Part shown: positions 8,054-17,227 of the stretch, piece after piece | Layout: every line of letters begins with the position of its first letter | Numbering within the stretch: the stretch's first letter is position 1 | Source: JBOGEB01 sp050743125 | GTDB lineage: Bacteria > Actinomycetota > Nitriliruptoria > Euzebyales > Egibacteraceae | DNA: 59,364 bases | Reading direction: 5' to 3' | Assembly: GCA_050743125.1 (NCBI GenBank) | Contig: JBOGEB010000004.1 | Span: forward strand, 1 to 59,364 | Notes under the pieces: generated by a model | The model's input: the letters and a program-made list of their open reading frames with translations, nothing else | The model's database searches: none | What the model was told of the DNA's origin: nothing | Position numbers and translations under genes: made by a program

Positions 8054-8698
8054 TCAGACGCTCCACCAGGCGTCCCACGCCGGGTCTGGCAGAAGGATCC
8101 CCGTGCGGAGGCCCATGGCGACGGCTTGTGCCTGGCTCCGTGCCCCCAGCCGTGCGAAGACGCGCCGCTTGTGGTGCTCGACCGTCTTCGGGCTGATCCC
8201 GAGGGACGCGCTGATCTCGTTGGCGGTCAGCCCCGCGCGCAGATGTTGGAGGATCTCGATCTGACGCGCCGTCAACCCACGGTCCGCCGCCGCTGTCACG
8301 GCAGAGACGGCCGGTGACGAGCCGCCACCCGATGACTCACGCCGCGTCAAGGACAGCAGCGCGGAAACGATGGTGACGGGGCCATCCGTCCGTGTCACGT
8401 GGGCATCGACGTCGTCGCAGCCGTCGCCCACGCCGACGATGCGGATCGCCGGGTGGTTAGCGCGCAGCGTGGCGGCGAGCGCGGCGGGATCCCAGTCGTC
8501 GAGGTCGAGCTCCATAAGGACGACATCCGGCGGATGCTCGCCGCACAGATGCAGGAGTTCCGCTGCGGTCGCCGCGGTGCCGATCACCTCGATGTCAGGA
8601 TCTTCGCCGAGCAGGATCGCCAAACCCTCACGCAGAAACCGCTTCCGCTCCTGTACCGCCGCCCGAACGCCCACTGCTCCCGCTCTCACTAAAGGCAT
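8054..8698 (-). CDS. Second LuxR/NarL-type regulator with atypical receiver domain
   Basis: The 214-residue protein has the same architecture as its neighbour, with a C-terminal helix-turn-helix starting LTARQIEILQHLRAG and containing SPKTVEHHKRRVFARL. In the receiver the phosphoacceptor position (PDVVLME) is Glu63, a residue that can mimic phospho-Asp, and the upstream acidic pair is Gln-Glu. The switch Lys is not identifiable. This predicts constitutive or ligand-controlled DNA binding. I chose ATG 8698, preceded by GGCGGG; a GTG at 8725 is possible. It is divergent from the B2 gene. Confidence 0.8.
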   Translation of the reverse strand: MPLVRAGAVGVRAAVQERKRFLREGLAILLGEDPDIEVIGTAATAAELLHLCGEHPPDVVLMELDLDDWDPAALAATLRANHPAIRIVGVGDGCDDVDAHVTRTDGPVTIVSALLSLTRRESSGGGSSPAVSAVTAAADRGLTARQIEILQHLRAGLTANEISASLGISPKTVEHHKRRVFARLGARSQAQAVAMGLRTGILLPDPAWDAWWSV

Positions 8699-8794
8699 GG
8701 ACTGCCCGCCGGGCCGTCCCGTCACGCCCTACCGGAGGGTACGCTGAACAGCGGCAGCGGTCAACGACCGCGAGCCGAGACGGGCAGACGGGAG

Positions 8795-9295
8795 ATGGTA
8801 GTGCGGGACCATCGCAGGGCCAATGGTCGCAACATGCTCCGCTCCTTCCTGCGGCTGCCCCTGCTCGAACAGCTCACCACCGTCAGGGTGATCGCCACCG
8901 CGCTGTTCGTGGAGGCGGCGATTCGCATTTGGCCGCTCCCACGGGTTACCCGGTCGCTCGGCGTCGCGCTTGGGGAGTCAGACGGCGGGGAGTCAGGGTC
9001 ATCTTGGGATCCCGCGTGGCTCGGTGCGAGGCAACGACGCCAACTACGCTGCGCGCACCGCGTCATGCGGCACTGGCCGCTGTCGAACGGCCCCTGCCTC
9101 AGGGAATCGCTCGTTGTCGGCCACCTGCTCCGGCGGCATCGACCCTTCCTGCGACTTGGCGTCGCGCGCCAGGGCGACGCCTACACGGCGCACGCCTGGC
9201 TCGAGGTCGCCGGCACAAGCATCGGCGAACAGGGCGCCTTCCTGCCCCTCGACCGAGCCGAGGGCGAGCAGCCGTTCACTCGCCCCACGGCGTAG
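8795..9295 (+). CDS. Transglutaminase-like leader peptidase (lasso B2), cluster 1
   Basis: The 166-residue protein matches the lasso B2 family: an N-terminal helical segment, then the catalytic Cys in NGPCLRES (Cys101) and the His in TAHAWLEV (His133). The third triad residue, normally Asp 12 positions after the His, is Glu145 here (SIGEQG), whereas the cluster 2 paralogue has Asp. Its expected job is to cut the leader off the precursor with the B1 protein as adaptor. ATG 8795 is adjacent to a GGGAG; GTG 8801 is better spaced and ATG 8834 is also possible, so the start is uncertain by up to 13 codons. Confidence 0.78.
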   Translation: MVVRDHRRANGRNMLRSFLRLPLLEQLTTVRVIATALFVEAAIRIWPLPRVTRSLGVALGESDGGESGSSWDPAWLGARQRRQLRCAHRVMRHWPLSNGPCLRESLVVGHLLRRHRPFLRLGVARQGDAYTAHAWLEVAGTSIGEQGAFLPLDRAEGEQPFTRPTA

Positions 9296-10471
9296 TCACC
9301 CGCCCAGGGCGTCCGCGACCGCGGCCGCGCAGCGCTGGATGCGGAGGATCGCGTCAGCCACCCGGTCAATCTGGCTCTCGGTCATGTGGGACCAGAGCGG
9401 TGGAGACAGCACCTCTAAGGCGACCCGGTCCGTCACCGGGAGGGCAACGGGTGACCGCTTACGGGCGTAGGCGTCCTGACGATGGACAGGGGGATGGTAA
9501 TAACGGCGAGAGTCGATGCCATCGACCCGCAGCGCCTGGGCGAGCTGTGCGGCACTCAGTCCGAACGAGCAGGCGTCCACGAGGACCGTCAGGTCCTTGT
9601 ACGTCGATGTGTCGCCGTCCGACACCACCGGGAAGCTCAGTCCGGGTATCCACTCAACGGCAGCGCGGAACCGGTCGACGAGCTTGTTGCGATACGCCAC
9701 CCGATCGTCCAGCCTGTCCAGCGACGCCAGGCCCACGACCGCGTGCAGCTCCGACATCCGGGCGTTCAGGCCCGGGAACCGGCAGTTGTAGTCGCCCGGG
9801 TTGCCGTAGTCGCGCCCGAGCCGGCAGGCTTCGGCGACCACGTCGTCGTTCGTGGCGACGAGTCCGCCCTCTCCGGCTACAGCGACCTTCGTCGGGCTGA
9901 GGCTGAACACCTCCGCGGTGCCGAAGCCGCCGACGGGCTTGCCCTTGCGCCGGCTGCCCAACGCATGAGCGGCGTCGTAGACCAGCGGCACGCTCGCGGC
10001 GTCCGCCACCGCCTGCAGCCCTTCGACGTCACAGGGGGTCCCGTACAGGTGTGTCGCCATCAGCGCGTCCGCATCCGCGAGGCGCGGTGTAGCGTCGGCG
10101 GGATCGAGCGTGAGCGTCTCGGCGTCGATGTCGGCGAAGACCGGCGTGCCGCCGGCCCAGTGCACCGCGTGGGCGGTGGCGGAGAAGGTGAAGCTCGGCA
10201 CCACCACCTTGCCCCTGATCCCACAGGCCACAAGCGCGAGCATGAGCCCGCTCGTGCAGCTGGCGACCGCCACCACGTGCCGGACATTCATGTACTCCGC
10301 GGCGGTCTCCTCGAGCCTTCGCACGTTGGGCCCGTTCGTGAGGATGCCGCTCTCCAGCACGCGCTCAAGGCGGCGTGCGATCTCCGGCACGCCCGTCAGC
10401 GTCGGCCGCACGAGCGGGAGTCCGTCGGGAAAGGCGGGCGCTCCGCCGAGGATGGCCGGTCGGTCGGTCAT
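9296..10471 (-). CDS. DegT/DnrJ/EryC1/StrS-family sugar aminotransferase
   Basis: The 391-residue PLP enzyme has the family's usual length and motifs: SCTSGLMLAL cofactor loop, VVVPSFTFSATAHA, VYDAAHALGS, and SLSPTKVAVAGEGG with the Schiff-base lysine. Such enzymes transaminate keto groups of nucleotide-activated sugars; the exact sugar cannot be told. Its ATG overlaps the stop of the upstream glycosyltransferase by four bases (ATGA-type), placing both in the same minus-strand operon. It is convergent with the B2 gene, with no spacing, and so marks the border between RiPP cluster 1 and the polysaccharide locus. Confidence 0.88.
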   Translation of the reverse strand: MTDRPAILGGAPAFPDGLPLVRPTLTGVPEIARRLERVLESGILTNGPNVRRLEETAAEYMNVRHVVAVASCTSGLMLALVACGIRGKVVVPSFTFSATAHAVHWAGGTPVFADIDAETLTLDPADATPRLADADALMATHLYGTPCDVEGLQAVADAASVPLVYDAAHALGSRRKGKPVGGFGTAEVFSLSPTKVAVAGEGGLVATNDDVVAEACRLGRDYGNPGDYNCRFPGLNARMSELHAVVGLASLDRLDDRVAYRNKLVDRFRAAVEWIPGLSFPVVSDGDTSTYKDLTVLVDACSFGLSAAQLAQALRVDGIDSRRYYHPPVHRQDAYARKRSPVALPVTDRVALEVLSPPLWSHMTESQIDRVADAILRIQRCAAAVADALGG

Positions 10472-11610
10472 CGTCCCGTCCTGGTAAGGCGGCCGTGAGA
10501 CCGCAACACGTCCTCGTATAGCTGCTCTGTTCGCCTGACGGCAGTGGCGATGCTGAACCGCCGCACCGAATGCATGGCTGCGTCGCCGATCTGGCGGCGG
10601 AGGGGCTCGTTCCGGAGCAGCGAGCTGATCGCCGTGGCCAGTGCTTCCGGATCACGTGGAGCAACGAGCAGACCGTCCACGCCGTCGGTCAGCGCATCGG
10701 GTATTCCGCCGACGCGGGTGGCCACCGAGGGCAGGCCAGCGGCCATGGCCTCGAGCAGCGCAATCGACAGGCCTTCGTAGACGGAGCTGAGCACGAACAC
10801 GTCGAAGGCGGGCAGAAGCGCCTGGACGTCGTCCCGCGATCCTGTGAACACAACCCGCTCCCCAAGATCCTTGCGGACTACCTGCCGCCGCAGCTCGTCC
10901 TCCAACGGCCCAGCGCCGACCAAGACCAGCCGGGTCGGTGACCCAAGATCCGGCAGCATCGCGAACGCGGTCAGCAGGCTGTGATGGTCCTTCTTCGGCG
11001 TGAAGTTCCCCACGGTGCCGAGGACGAGCTCTTCCTCGTCCAAGTCGAGCGTCCGTCGCGCCTCGGCCCGCGCATCCGGGCCCCAGCGGACGCGGCTCTC
11101 GTCGATGCCGTGGTGCACTACCTGGAGCGCGGGCACTGCCACCCACGGCATCCACCGGGGAGGCCTGATGGATTCGGCGACCGGGCGGGACACCGCGAGC
11201 ACCGCGGCGTTGCGCTGATACGTGGCCGCGTTGGCGGCATAGGTGGGCCATCGGTACCGCGGCCACACGTTGTGCTCCGTATGGAGGAGCGGCGCCCGGG
11301 CGGCGCCCAGGGCGATCCGGGCGGCGACCGCCGGGTAGGGGCTGTGGGTATGGACGAGATCGAACTGCCGCTCACGCGCCAGTGACCGCAGCCGCCGGAT
11401 CCAGGACAGGTCCGCATTGTGCCGCATGCCGAGGCAATGGGTCTCGATGCCGCGCCGCTCAAGCTCGGGCACGAACGCGTCCTTCCAAGCCAGCAGGTAC
11501 GCGACCTCGACATCGAACCGTGCCCGGTCGATGTACGCCGCGCTGAGGCTGAGAAGCTGCTCGATGCCTCCACGCCCCAACCCCTTGGTGAGCCAGAGAA
11601 CCCGGATCAC
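10468..11610 (-). CDS. GT4-family glycosyltransferase
   Basis: The 380-residue GT-B enzyme has the N-terminal glycine-rich acceptor loop (GLGRGGIEQLL) and a C-terminal nucleotide-sugar site with the E-x7-E pattern in VYEGLSIALLEAM, followed by GLPSVATRVGGIPD. It would act at the cytoplasmic membrane face, adding one sugar to the lipid-linked repeat unit. Donor and acceptor cannot be predicted. It sits between the nucleotide-sugar dehydrogenase and the aminotransferase. Confidence 0.87.
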   Translation of the reverse strand: MIRVLWLTKGLGRGGIEQLLSLSAAYIDRARFDVEVAYLLAWKDAFVPELERRGIETHCLGMRHNADLSWIRRLRSLARERQFDLVHTHSPYPAVAARIALGAARAPLLHTEHNVWPRYRWPTYAANAATYQRNAAVLAVSRPVAESIRPPRWMPWVAVPALQVVHHGIDESRVRWGPDARAEARRTLDLDEEELVLGTVGNFTPKKDHHSLLTAFAMLPDLGSPTRLVLVGAGPLEDELRRQVVRKDLGERVVFTGSRDDVQALLPAFDVFVLSSVYEGLSIALLEAMAAGLPSVATRVGGIPDALTDGVDGLLVAPRDPEALATAISSLLRNEPLRRQIGDAAMHSVRRFSIATAVRRTEQLYEDVLRSHGRLTRTGR

Positions 11611-11641
11611 TCCCGCCCCCCCTTCCGAGCGGCGGCGGGTC

Positions 11642-12952
11642 TCACAGGACCACCACGTGGTCGCCGCGATGGGGGCGCACGGCGTTGCGGGCGTCGAACA
11701 GCAGCGGCGAGCGGGCGACGATCCACGCGAGGTCGTACACGGCGTGCGGGATCAGCAAGGCGACCAGGTCGACGTCCTCGAATGCCTGGCGGTTCAGCTC
11801 GACGCGTTCGATGCGCAAGCCGTGCTCCTCGATGCGCTCGATGAACGGGTCGTGGAAGGTGACGCGCGCACCCTTGCGGCGCAAGCGCGCGATGACGTGG
11901 ATCGCCGCCGACTCACGGGTGTCGCCGATGTTCTCCTTGTAGGTGACGCCGAGGGCGAGGATGCGGGCGCCGTTGACCGCCTTGCCACGGTCGTTGAGCG
12001 CCTCGGCGATCCGGCTGACGACATACGCGGGCATCTCGGCGTTGATGTCCTGGGCCAGCTCGACCAGGCGATACGGGCGTCCAGCGTCCCGCCGCGACTG
12101 CCAAGCGAGATAGGCCGGATCGAGGGGAATGCAGTGTCCGCCGACGCCAGGTCCCGGATAGAACGGCATGTACCCGAACGGCTTGGTGGCCGCTGCGTCG
12201 ATCACCTCCCACGGCTCGATGCCCTGCTCCCGGCACAGCACCGCCAGCTCGTTGACCAACGCGATGTTGACCATCCTGAAGGTGTTCTCGAGCAGCTTCG
12301 CCATCTCCGCCGCCCGGCAGCTAGAGACCGTCATGACCTCGTCGACCAGCTGGGCGTAGAAAGCCGCGGCGGCCTCGGTCGCTTCCCGAGTGGCGCCGCC
12401 GACGACCCGTGGCGTGTTGGCCAGGCCGAACTTGGGGTTGCCGGGGTCGATGCGCTCCGGTGAGTAGGCGAGCAGAAAGTCCGTGCCGGCGCGCAGCCCC
12501 GACGACTCGAGCAACGGCAGGAGGACCTGCTCGGTCGTGCCCGGGTACGTGGTCGACTCCAGGATGACGAGATCCCCCGGCCGGAGGTGCGGCGCGACCG
12601 CTCGACCGGCCGCCTCGACCGCGGACAGATCCGGTCGGTGCTCCAGGACCGGCGTCGGCACGCAGATCAGCGTGACGTCCGAAGCGGCCGGGCACGTGGT
12701 GAACCGTATGCGCCGGCTGTCGTACGCCTGCGCGAACACCGATTCATCGACGCCTGGAACGACAAGCCGCCCGCGCGCGAGCGCTTGCACGCGCTCGTCG
12801 TCGAGGTCGACGCCGAGCACATCCATGCCGGCAGCCGCCGCGGCGGCTGCGATTGACAGGCCGACGTAGCCCTGGCCGACGACGCACACGGACGCCGTGC
12901 GGTTGGCGATGGCGTCGGTCAGCGACGACGAGCGCTTTGGTCTGGGATCCAT
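11642..12952 (-). CDS. UDP-N-acetylhexosamine/UDP-glucose 6-dehydrogenase family
   Basis: The 436-residue protein has the N-terminal NAD-binding GQGYVGL motif, a central domain, and the catalytic cysteine motif GVGGHCIPLDP. It oxidises C6 of a UDP-sugar to the uronic acid. The segment GYMPFYPGPGVGGHCIP is more like the UDP-GlcNAc/ManNAc dehydrogenases (WbpA/WecC group) than UDP-glucose dehydrogenases; this is a judgement from motifs only. Its start overlaps the 3' end of the Wzz/kinase-like gene by 34 bases. It would supply an acidic sugar to the polymer. Confidence 0.87.
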   Translation of the reverse strand: MDPRPKRSSSLTDAIANRTASVCVVGQGYVGLSIAAAAAAAGMDVLGVDLDDERVQALARGRLVVPGVDESVFAQAYDSRRIRFTTCPAASDVTLICVPTPVLEHRPDLSAVEAAGRAVAPHLRPGDLVILESTTYPGTTEQVLLPLLESSGLRAGTDFLLAYSPERIDPGNPKFGLANTPRVVGGATREATEAAAAFYAQLVDEVMTVSSCRAAEMAKLLENTFRMVNIALVNELAVLCREQGIEPWEVIDAAATKPFGYMPFYPGPGVGGHCIPLDPAYLAWQSRRDAGRPYRLVELAQDINAEMPAYVVSRIAEALNDRGKAVNGARILALGVTYKENIGDTRESAAIHVIARLRRKGARVTFHDPFIERIEEHGLRIERVELNRQAFEDVDLVALLIPHAVYDLAWIVARSPLLFDARNAVRPHRGDHVVVL

Positions 12953-14634
12953 CCCATAGCTCCATGGCCGTTCTCACTGGTCTTGGTCTTCGCCCGGGCT
13001 GCTGCATCCGGCGGCGGCCCGGGCGAGGAATACGCGCCGTCCAGCGCGTTGCGTGGCACATCGACGAGGGTGATCCCCAGGATTCGCGCCTCCAAGCGGG
13101 CCAGCAGCTGGGTGGTACGACCCGCCGCCTCCGCGCTCGTGTGGCCGCTGCGCGCCACCACAACGACGGCTTCGACGTGGGGCAGCAACGCCGCAGTGTC
13201 GTTCACCGCAAGGATCGGGCCGGTGTCGAGGATGATCACCTCGGCGAGTCCGCTGGTGCAGGTCAGCAGGTCCTGGTCGAGGCCGGCGAACTCGCTGGGG
13301 CTCCGCGAAGGCGTCCCGCCGGCGAGCAGCGACACACCGGGAAGGCTCGTCTGCTTGACGAAGGACTCGGCCTTGGGAGCCCGCGTGTGCCGCGAAAGCG
13401 TCAGCAAGTCGGAGAGACCCGGCCCCTGATCCATACTGAGGTACTGGTGCAGCTGCGGGTTGCGGTAGTCGCAGTCGATGACGAGCACCGTGCTGCCCAC
13501 CTCGGCGAAGCTGGCCGCGAGGTTCAGGACCGTCGTCGTCTTGCCCTCGCCGGCGGCAGGCGAGGTCACGAGGATCACCTGCGCCTTGCCCGGCGTCGTC
13601 CGCGCGGGCACCGCCATCGACGTGGCGGCTGGCTGCGGCTCCGCGACCATCCCGCTGGGAGGCGGGGGCGGCAGGACCCAGCGGGGCATGAGTTGGATGC
13701 CCTGCCGCAGCCGCCGGTAGGCCTCCGCGAACTCGGAGGTCGGGTCGTCGGCCGTCAGGACGCTCGGCGTGCCGGACTGCGGGAGCCTGAGCCTCGGCAC
13801 CTCCGCGACCACCGGAAGGCCGAAGGCCGCCTCCGCACCTTGACGCGTGCGGACCTTCGTGTCGAACCGCTCGAGGACCAGGACGAGGACCACGCCGAGA
13901 GCGAGGCCCAGCAGCGCCCCGACGACGACCAGCACCGGGCGGCTGCGCGGCGGCTGGAAGCCCTGCTGTGCGGTCGGCACGGGCACGCCCGCCTGCAAGG
14001 TCACGACGCCCGAGGTGTCCTCGCCAGCGGACTCGAGCTGGTCGAGTTGATCCAGGACCTGGCCGTACTGGCCGATGAGCGCTTGGTGCTCGGCCTCGAC
14101 GAGGGGCCGCTCGACCGCATTCTCGCCCAGTATGCTCAGCAGCTCGTCGAGCTGGCGGATGCGTGTGCGCTGGGCGTCGACGCGCGCCTTCGCCTCGGCG
14201 GTCTCGGCCTCGTTGGCTACGCGAGCGCGATCGCGGAGCCATGCCAATATCTGCTCGGCGAAGGTGTTCACGAGCAGCGCGGCGTCTTCCCCGACGGGCT
14301 GGGTCGATCGAATGGTCAGCGTGCCGAGCTCGTCGTTGCCGACTGCCTCGATCTGGGCAGCGACCACCGCCGGCGGGACCTGGGTACCGAGCCGCTGGGT
14401 GACCCGTTGGGGGATGTCACCAGCGGAGGCCAGCAGGGCCAGGGTTTGGAGCCTGACGGCATCCGGCGGCGTCGCGCCCGGGGGGCGGTAGAGGACATGC
14501 GTCGCGGTGAACGTCCCGCTCGATCCCCGGCTCGCGGGAAGCACCAACCAAGCTGCGGCGATGGCAAGAGCGACGGCGAGGGCGACGATCCTCCAGCGAC
14601 GCCGCAGCATCCGTAGGTAGGTCGTGGAGTCCAT
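12919..14634 (-). CDS. Wzz-type chain-length regulator fused to tyrosine-autokinase-like ATPase
   Basis: This 571-residue membrane protein has a transmembrane helix at about 16-33, an extracytoplasmic region with coiled coil (about 130-205), a second helix at about 234-254, and a cytoplasmic ATPase domain with Walker A TSPAAGEGKTT (about 357-367) and Walker A' VLVIDCDYRNP. This is the Wzz-BY-kinase layout that controls polysaccharide polymerisation and chain length. The C-terminal tail has almost no tyrosines, so classical autophosphorylation of a tyrosine cluster is doubtful. It lies three bases from the CapD-like gene in the same operon. Confidence 0.88.
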   Translation of the reverse strand: MDSTTYLRMLRRRWRIVALAVALAIAAAWLVLPASRGSSGTFTATHVLYRPPGATPPDAVRLQTLALLASAGDIPQRVTQRLGTQVPPAVVAAQIEAVGNDELGTLTIRSTQPVGEDAALLVNTFAEQILAWLRDRARVANEAETAEAKARVDAQRTRIRQLDELLSILGENAVERPLVEAEHQALIGQYGQVLDQLDQLESAGEDTSGVVTLQAGVPVPTAQQGFQPPRSRPVLVVVGALLGLALGVVLVLVLERFDTKVRTRQGAEAAFGLPVVAEVPRLRLPQSGTPSVLTADDPTSEFAEAYRRLRQGIQLMPRWVLPPPPPSGMVAEPQPAATSMAVPARTTPGKAQVILVTSPAAGEGKTTTVLNLAASFAEVGSTVLVIDCDYRNPQLHQYLSMDQGPGLSDLLTLSRHTRAPKAESFVKQTSLPGVSLLAGGTPSRSPSEFAGLDQDLLTCTSGLAEVIILDTGPILAVNDTAALLPHVEAVVVVARSGHTSAEAAGRTTQLLARLEARILGITLVDVPRNALDGAYSSPGPPPDAAARAKTKTSENGHGAMGWIPDQSARRR

Positions 14635-14636
14635 GG

Positions 14637-16547
14637 CTACGGCTCCGATCGCTCGTGGCCGTGGGCGATCAACGGTCGAGCGCGGAACGCCTGAGTAGGC
14701 GCGGCGGCGAGGGACATGAGCTGGATGGCAACGGTGTCGTCGTCGTGGCTGCGGACCGTCAGGTGCAGGCGGGCGAGCTCACGGGCAAGCGCTTCTCTGT
14801 CCGGCACGCGGGGATACAGGGCCACGATGGAAGGGTGAGGCGTCACGCGGGGTGTCTCCTCGGGGCTACGGAGCTCCTCCTGGAGCTTCTCGCCGGATCG
14901 GATTCCGGTAATGGTGATCGGCACATCGGCGCCGACCCGACGGCCCGACAGGCGGATCATGCGCTCGGCGAGGTCGACGATACGGACGGGCTCGCCCATC
15001 TCGAGCATGTAGATCTCTCCGCCCTCCGAGAACGCGGCCGCCTGGAGGACGAGCTGGACGGCCTCCTCGATGCTCATGAAGAAGCGCGTCATCCGGGGAT
15101 CCGTGATGGTGACCGGGCCGCCTTGCTGGATCTGGCGCATGAAGGTGGGGATGACGCTGCCGCGGCTCCCGAGGACGTTGCCGAAGCGCACCACGCAGTA
15201 GTGGCTTCCTGGCGGCGCTGTGCTGAGCGTGAGGAACTCACCGACCCGCTTGGAGGCACCCATGACGCTGCAGGGCAGGACGGCCTTGTCAGTCGAGACG
15301 AACACCAACCGCTCGACGCCCTCCCGCGCCGCGGCGGACATGACGTTGGCGGTGCCGAACACGTTCGTCCGCACCGCCTCGCAGGGATGATCCTGAAGCA
15401 GCGGCACGTGCTTGTGGGCCGCGGCATGGAAGACGACCTCGGGACGGTGGCGGGCGAACAGCGTGGCGATCAGCTCGGCGTCGCGGATGTCGGCGAGCAG
15501 CTGGGTCGATGCCCCCGGCAGGGTCGCAGCGGCGTCGAACAGGTGCGTCTCGTCGTGATCGAGCAGCAGCAACGCGGCGGGAGCGCACGACGCCACCTGG
15601 CGCGCGATCTCCGCGCCGATCGACCCCCCCGCTCCCGTGATGAGCACCCGACGCCCGTGCAGGATGCGACGCACCGCCGCCAGATCCGTCACGACCTGCT
15701 GACGGCCGAGAAGGTCGTCGATCGACAGGTCCCGGACATCGCGGACGCTGACCTGTCCGCCGACCAGCTCGGACACGCTGGGCAGCACCTTCAACGGGAG
15801 CCCGGCCGTGTCCGCGGCGTCGGCGACGCGGCGAACGAGCTGCCGGTCCGCGGACGGGATGGCCATGAGGGCCTGCTGCGCGCGGTGCTCGCAGGCGACG
15901 GCGGGCAGTCGGTCGATCCCCCCGGCGACCGGCACCCCGGCCACCGAGCGGCCGTGCTTGCGGGGGTCGTCGTCGAGCACCGCAACGGGCGCCAGGCCCT
16001 TGTCGGGCTGGCGGAGCATCTCTCGAATGATCGCTCCGCCGGACCCTCCCGCTCCGATCACCACGACCCGGATCTGCTCCACGTCGCCCGAACGTCGGTG
16101 GAAGGCGAAGAGCCGTGAGTGAAACCGGAGGGTTCCCACGAGCACCGTCGCCAACGGCCCCCCCAGAAGCACCACCGAGTTCGGCACTGATTGCTCGCCG
16201 GGAAGGAAGAGCACGGCCAGCGCGCCGCCCGCGCACATGCTGGCCAGCACGATCCTGCGGGCCTCTTGGACGCTGGCGTGCCGCCACATCGGCCCGTAGA
16301 GACCCCACAACCAATGCGCCCCGAGATGCGCGAGCATCGCCACCGGCAGAAACCAACGGAGAGCCGACCACCGGGACGTCTCTCCATCTGCGATGCCGAT
16401 CAACGTGAGGCCCACGTAGGTCGCGGCGACGAGGATCGCGTCGAGCGCGACCAGTGGCACATCAGATTGGATCTGTGCCGCCGCTTTCGCCACACGCATG
16501 GTGATCTGCGACCGCTCCCGCTGCTGTGTGCTTGATTTCCGCAGCAT
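14637..16547 (-). CDS. CapD/WbpM-like nucleotide-sugar epimerase/dehydratase, membrane-bound
   Basis: The roughly 636-residue protein has four N-terminal membrane helices, a first Rossmann domain (VVVIGAGGSGGAI), and a second SDR domain with VLITGAGGSIGAEI, VFHAAAHKHVPL and STDKA...MGASKR. It belongs to the C6-dehydratase/C5-epimerase group acting on UDP-GlcNAc-type substrates, the first step to bacillosamine, QuiNAc, FucNAc or related sugars. The start is uncertain: ATG 16547 has a weak GAGCGGG, TTG 16598 and ATG 16499 are alternatives. It is the first gene of the operon running down to 9296. Confidence 0.88.
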   Translation of the reverse strand: MLRKSSTQQRERSQITMRVAKAAAQIQSDVPLVALDAILVAATYVGLTLIGIADGETSRWSALRWFLPVAMLAHLGAHWLWGLYGPMWRHASVQEARRIVLASMCAGGALAVLFLPGEQSVPNSVVLLGGPLATVLVGTLRFHSRLFAFHRRSGDVEQIRVVVIGAGGSGGAIIREMLRQPDKGLAPVAVLDDDPRKHGRSVAGVPVAGGIDRLPAVACEHRAQQALMAIPSADRQLVRRVADAADTAGLPLKVLPSVSELVGGQVSVRDVRDLSIDDLLGRQQVVTDLAAVRRILHGRRVLITGAGGSIGAEIARQVASCAPAALLLLDHDETHLFDAAATLPGASTQLLADIRDAELIATLFARHRPEVVFHAAAHKHVPLLQDHPCEAVRTNVFGTANVMSAAAREGVERLVFVSTDKAVLPCSVMGASKRVGEFLTLSTAPPGSHYCVVRFGNVLGSRGSVIPTFMRQIQQGGPVTITDPRMTRFFMSIEEAVQLVLQAAAFSEGGEIYMLEMGEPVRIVDLAERMIRLSGRRVGADVPITITGIRSGEKLQEELRSPEETPRVTPHPSIVALYPRVPDREALARELARLHLTVRSHDDDTVAIQLMSLAAAPTQAFRARPLIAHGHERSEP

Positions 16548-16598
16548 GCCCGCTCGTATTCTCTCGCCGCCGTCCCGCCGGACGGGCAGAGCCGCCAA

Positions 16599-16889
16599 CT
16601 ACCGCACCCGCAGACCAGCTCCTCATGAGCTACACCATCATCAACCCAAACCGTGATACGGTCGCCCGCGAGCTGTGATGAGCCGGTCGAACCCGTAGAG
16701 TTCGCTATCTGAGAGATCTTGTCAACCCCCGGCCACAGGAAAAACCCGAGAACGCTGTAGAGGGTGGAGCGAAATACCGTTTTCTTCCGGCGTGGTCTCT
16801 GCCGTTTTAGTTGTTATCTACAGGGGCTAGCCCCGGCACGCTGTACAATTCCGACCCACAGGCGGATATACCCTAAGATGACTAGATCA
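16599..16889. other. Upstream region of the capD-like operon
   Basis: No supported gene. The composition is richer in A/T than the flanks, and the stretch lies upstream of the large minus-strand operon, so it probably holds its promoter. I could not identify a convincing promoter pair. Confidence 0.3.
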
Positions 16890-17123
16890 CTATTTCCTCA
16901 GGCGGGCGAACACGTCACGGCCATACCTAAAATCATTGATGGGAATAAGGTTGCCTTGCTCATCGGGGCGGCACAGCTCATACCCGTAGCGGGTCAACCT
17001 ATCTATGATACAATCCCGCGACTGTCCGAGCAACCGCTCACTGGCGTCATTCCACTCTAACTGTAAGAGTCGGATCCTCTTACCCCTATTAGCTGGGTGT
17101 CGCCAGATGTGGTAACAGTCCAT
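16890..17123 (-). pseudogene. N-terminal stub resembling FkbM-family methyltransferases
   Basis: A 77-residue open frame reads WRHPANRGKRIRLL near its start and then PDEQGNLIPINDFRYGRDVF. Both resemble the N-terminal signature of FkbM-family methyltransferases: a W-x-HPxNRxxRLR helix, then a P-D-x-x-GNLI segment before the SAM-binding domain. The open frame stops before any SAM motif, so the catalytic domain is missing. I infer a remnant of a sugar O-methyltransferase lost from the locus. The base composition is lower in G/C than intact neighbours. Recognition is by eye only. Confidence 0.45.
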
Positions 17124-17227
17124 CTGAGGGCTCGAGCTTTGTTTTTCAGTCGTCCCATTTCTGCTGAAGAAACGGCGCCTGTTGCCAACCCGTCTCCATC
17201 CTCCTTTTCGACCGCGCCAACGGGGCT

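Noticed and set aside
8929..9900. Plus-strand open frame spanning the B2 gene end and the aminotransferase
   Set aside because: Crosses two real genes in a non-coding frame; the composition is Arg/Pro-rich without motifs.
12853..14616. Long plus-strand open frame (587 codons) opposite the Wzz/kinase-like gene
   Set aside because: Low-complexity Arg/His/Gly-rich translation without motifs; the minus strand encodes Walker motifs and membrane helices.
14655..16118. Plus-strand open frame (487 codons) opposite the CapD-like gene
   Set aside because: Same shadow effect; no recognisable domain.
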